Shown: positions 5,293-5,670 of the stretch, in pieces
Layout of the letters: each line of letters opens with the position of its first letter
Position numbering within the stretch: the stretch's first letter is position 1
DNA from: Synergistaceae bacterium
GTDB lineage: Bacteria > Synergistota > Synergistia > Synergistales > Synergistaceae
Length of the DNA stretch: 5,670 nt
Assembly (NCBI GenBank): GCA_028702015.1
Contig: JAQVPO010000092.1
Location: forward strand, 1 to 5,670
Direction of reading: 5' to 3'
Program-made: the position numbers and the translations under genes
Notes under the pieces: model-generated
Seen by the model: the letters and a program-made list of their open reading frames with translations, nothing else
The model's database searches: none
Told to the model about the DNA's origin: nothing

Positions 5293-5603
5293 CCCCTGAC
5301 TTACAGGGAGAGTGTCTGCAAACCGGCGATGTGGTCTCTGTGCGCCGAGGAAAGAACAAAGGAAAATTTTTCGTAGTGGTGGGAATTGAAAGTGAGACAC
5401 GGATCTTCATAGCTGACGGCAGCAAATACTCAGTCGTGAAGCCTAAAAAAAAGAACGTGAAGCACCTTCAAAGGACACTAATGAATCTCGAAGATGTGGC
5501 TGGGCGTGTTGCTGGCGGGAAACCCCTGGACAACGGCTGGTTGGTACAGAAGGTTTCCGCGATTCTGGATAACAGCGACACATCTTGGAGACAGGGAGGT
5601 TGA
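5283..5603 (+). CDS. KOW domain, L14e-like RNA-binding protein of unknown role
   Basis: The 106-residue protein has a KOW/SH3-like domain at about residues 14-66: TGDVVSVRRGKNKGKFFVVV (14-33) has the KOW glycine and basic residues, followed by IADG (43-46) and VKPKKKNVKHLQRT (52-65). The latter resembles the family that shares a fold with archaeal/eukaryotic ribosomal protein L14e. Bacterial homologues are commonly encoded between map and infA, as here and at the ybzG position in Bacillus subtilis, but I know of no established function. RNA or ribosome binding is inferred from fold, basic patch (PKKK) and position. Residues 67-106 are less conserved and I recognise no motif in them. The ATG overlaps the map end by 10 bases; no other standard start precedes the domain in frame. 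An A8 run at 5445-5452 falls in lysine codons of the conserved patch. Confidence 0.85.
   Translation: MGVTPDLQGECLQTGDVVSVRRGKNKGKFFVVVGIESETRIFIADGSKYSVVKPKKKNVKHLQRTLMNLEDVAGRVAGGKPLDNGWLVQKVSAILDNSDTSWRQGG
5593..5600 (+). promoter_or_regulatory. ribosome binding site of infA
   Basis: AGGGAGGT occupies the last codons of the KOW gene, right before its TGA stop (5601-5603). The spacing to the infA ATG is 12 bases, longer than at the other genes, but no other start in the infA frame is nearby. Confidence 0.65.
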
Positions 5604-5612
5604 GGCTACTGC

Positions 5613-5670
5613 ATGGCCAAAGAAGAAGTAATTGAAGTAAAAGGCAAGGTAGTGGAGCCACTGCCCAACG
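5613..5670 (+). CDS. infA: translation initiation factor IF-1 (partial, 5' end only)
   Basis: Only the first 19 codons and one base are in the window; the gene runs off the right edge. The visible protein, MAKEEVIEVKGKVVEPLPN, matches the very conserved start of IF-1, whose usual beginning is MAKEDVIEVEG.VVE.LPN. IF-1 is a small OB-fold protein of about 72 residues that binds the 30S A site during initiation. It lies 9 bases after the KOW gene. In this arrangement rpmJ, rpsM, rpsK, rpsD, rpoA and rplQ typically follow, but that cannot be seen here. Confidence 0.95.
   Translation, partial: MAKEEVIEVKGKVVEPLPN

Overview
This window is a segment of the bacterial spc ribosomal-protein operon and its downstream extension, all on the + strand. 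The order is rpsH (uS8), rplF (uL6), rplR (uL18), rpsE (uS5), rpmD (uL30), rplO (uL15), secY, adk, map, a small KOW/L14e-like gene, and the first 19 codons of infA (IF-1). Every gene was assigned by recognising conserved family motifs in its translation. No gene is interrupted, and none reads on the - strand.

The organism is a bacterium. The order secY-adk-map-KOW gene-infA, a four-cysteine (zinc-type) LID in adenylate kinase, strong GGAGG-type Shine-Dalgarno sequences and mixed ATG/GTG/TTG starts fit the Firmicutes/Clostridia or the Synergistota. The SecY N-terminus and the style of the KOW protein make me lean to Synergistota, but that rests on memory of family sequences and is low confidence.

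Layout: bases 1-28 are the tail of an intergenic gap or upstream gene plus the rpsH ribosome binding site. Bases 29-2563 hold six ribosomal protein genes separated by 12-16 bases. rplO abuts secY with no bases between them. adk follows secY after 15 bases, overlaps map by 4 bases (ATGA), and map overlaps the KOW gene by 10 bases. infA starts 9 bases after the KOW gene. No stretch without a gene exceeds 28 bases, and I see no terminator, tRNA, mobile element, CRISPR array or convincing internal promoter.

Together the genes supply 30S and 50S subunit proteins, the translocon channel for export of new proteins, the enzyme that recycles AMP, the enzyme that removes the initiator methionine, and an initiation factor. 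This is a growth-rate-linked gene set that is probably co-transcribed and translationally coupled. I found no new system. The item most worth study is the uncharacterised KOW/L14e-like protein, followed by the repeated fusion of stop codons to the next gene's Shine-Dalgarno sequence.
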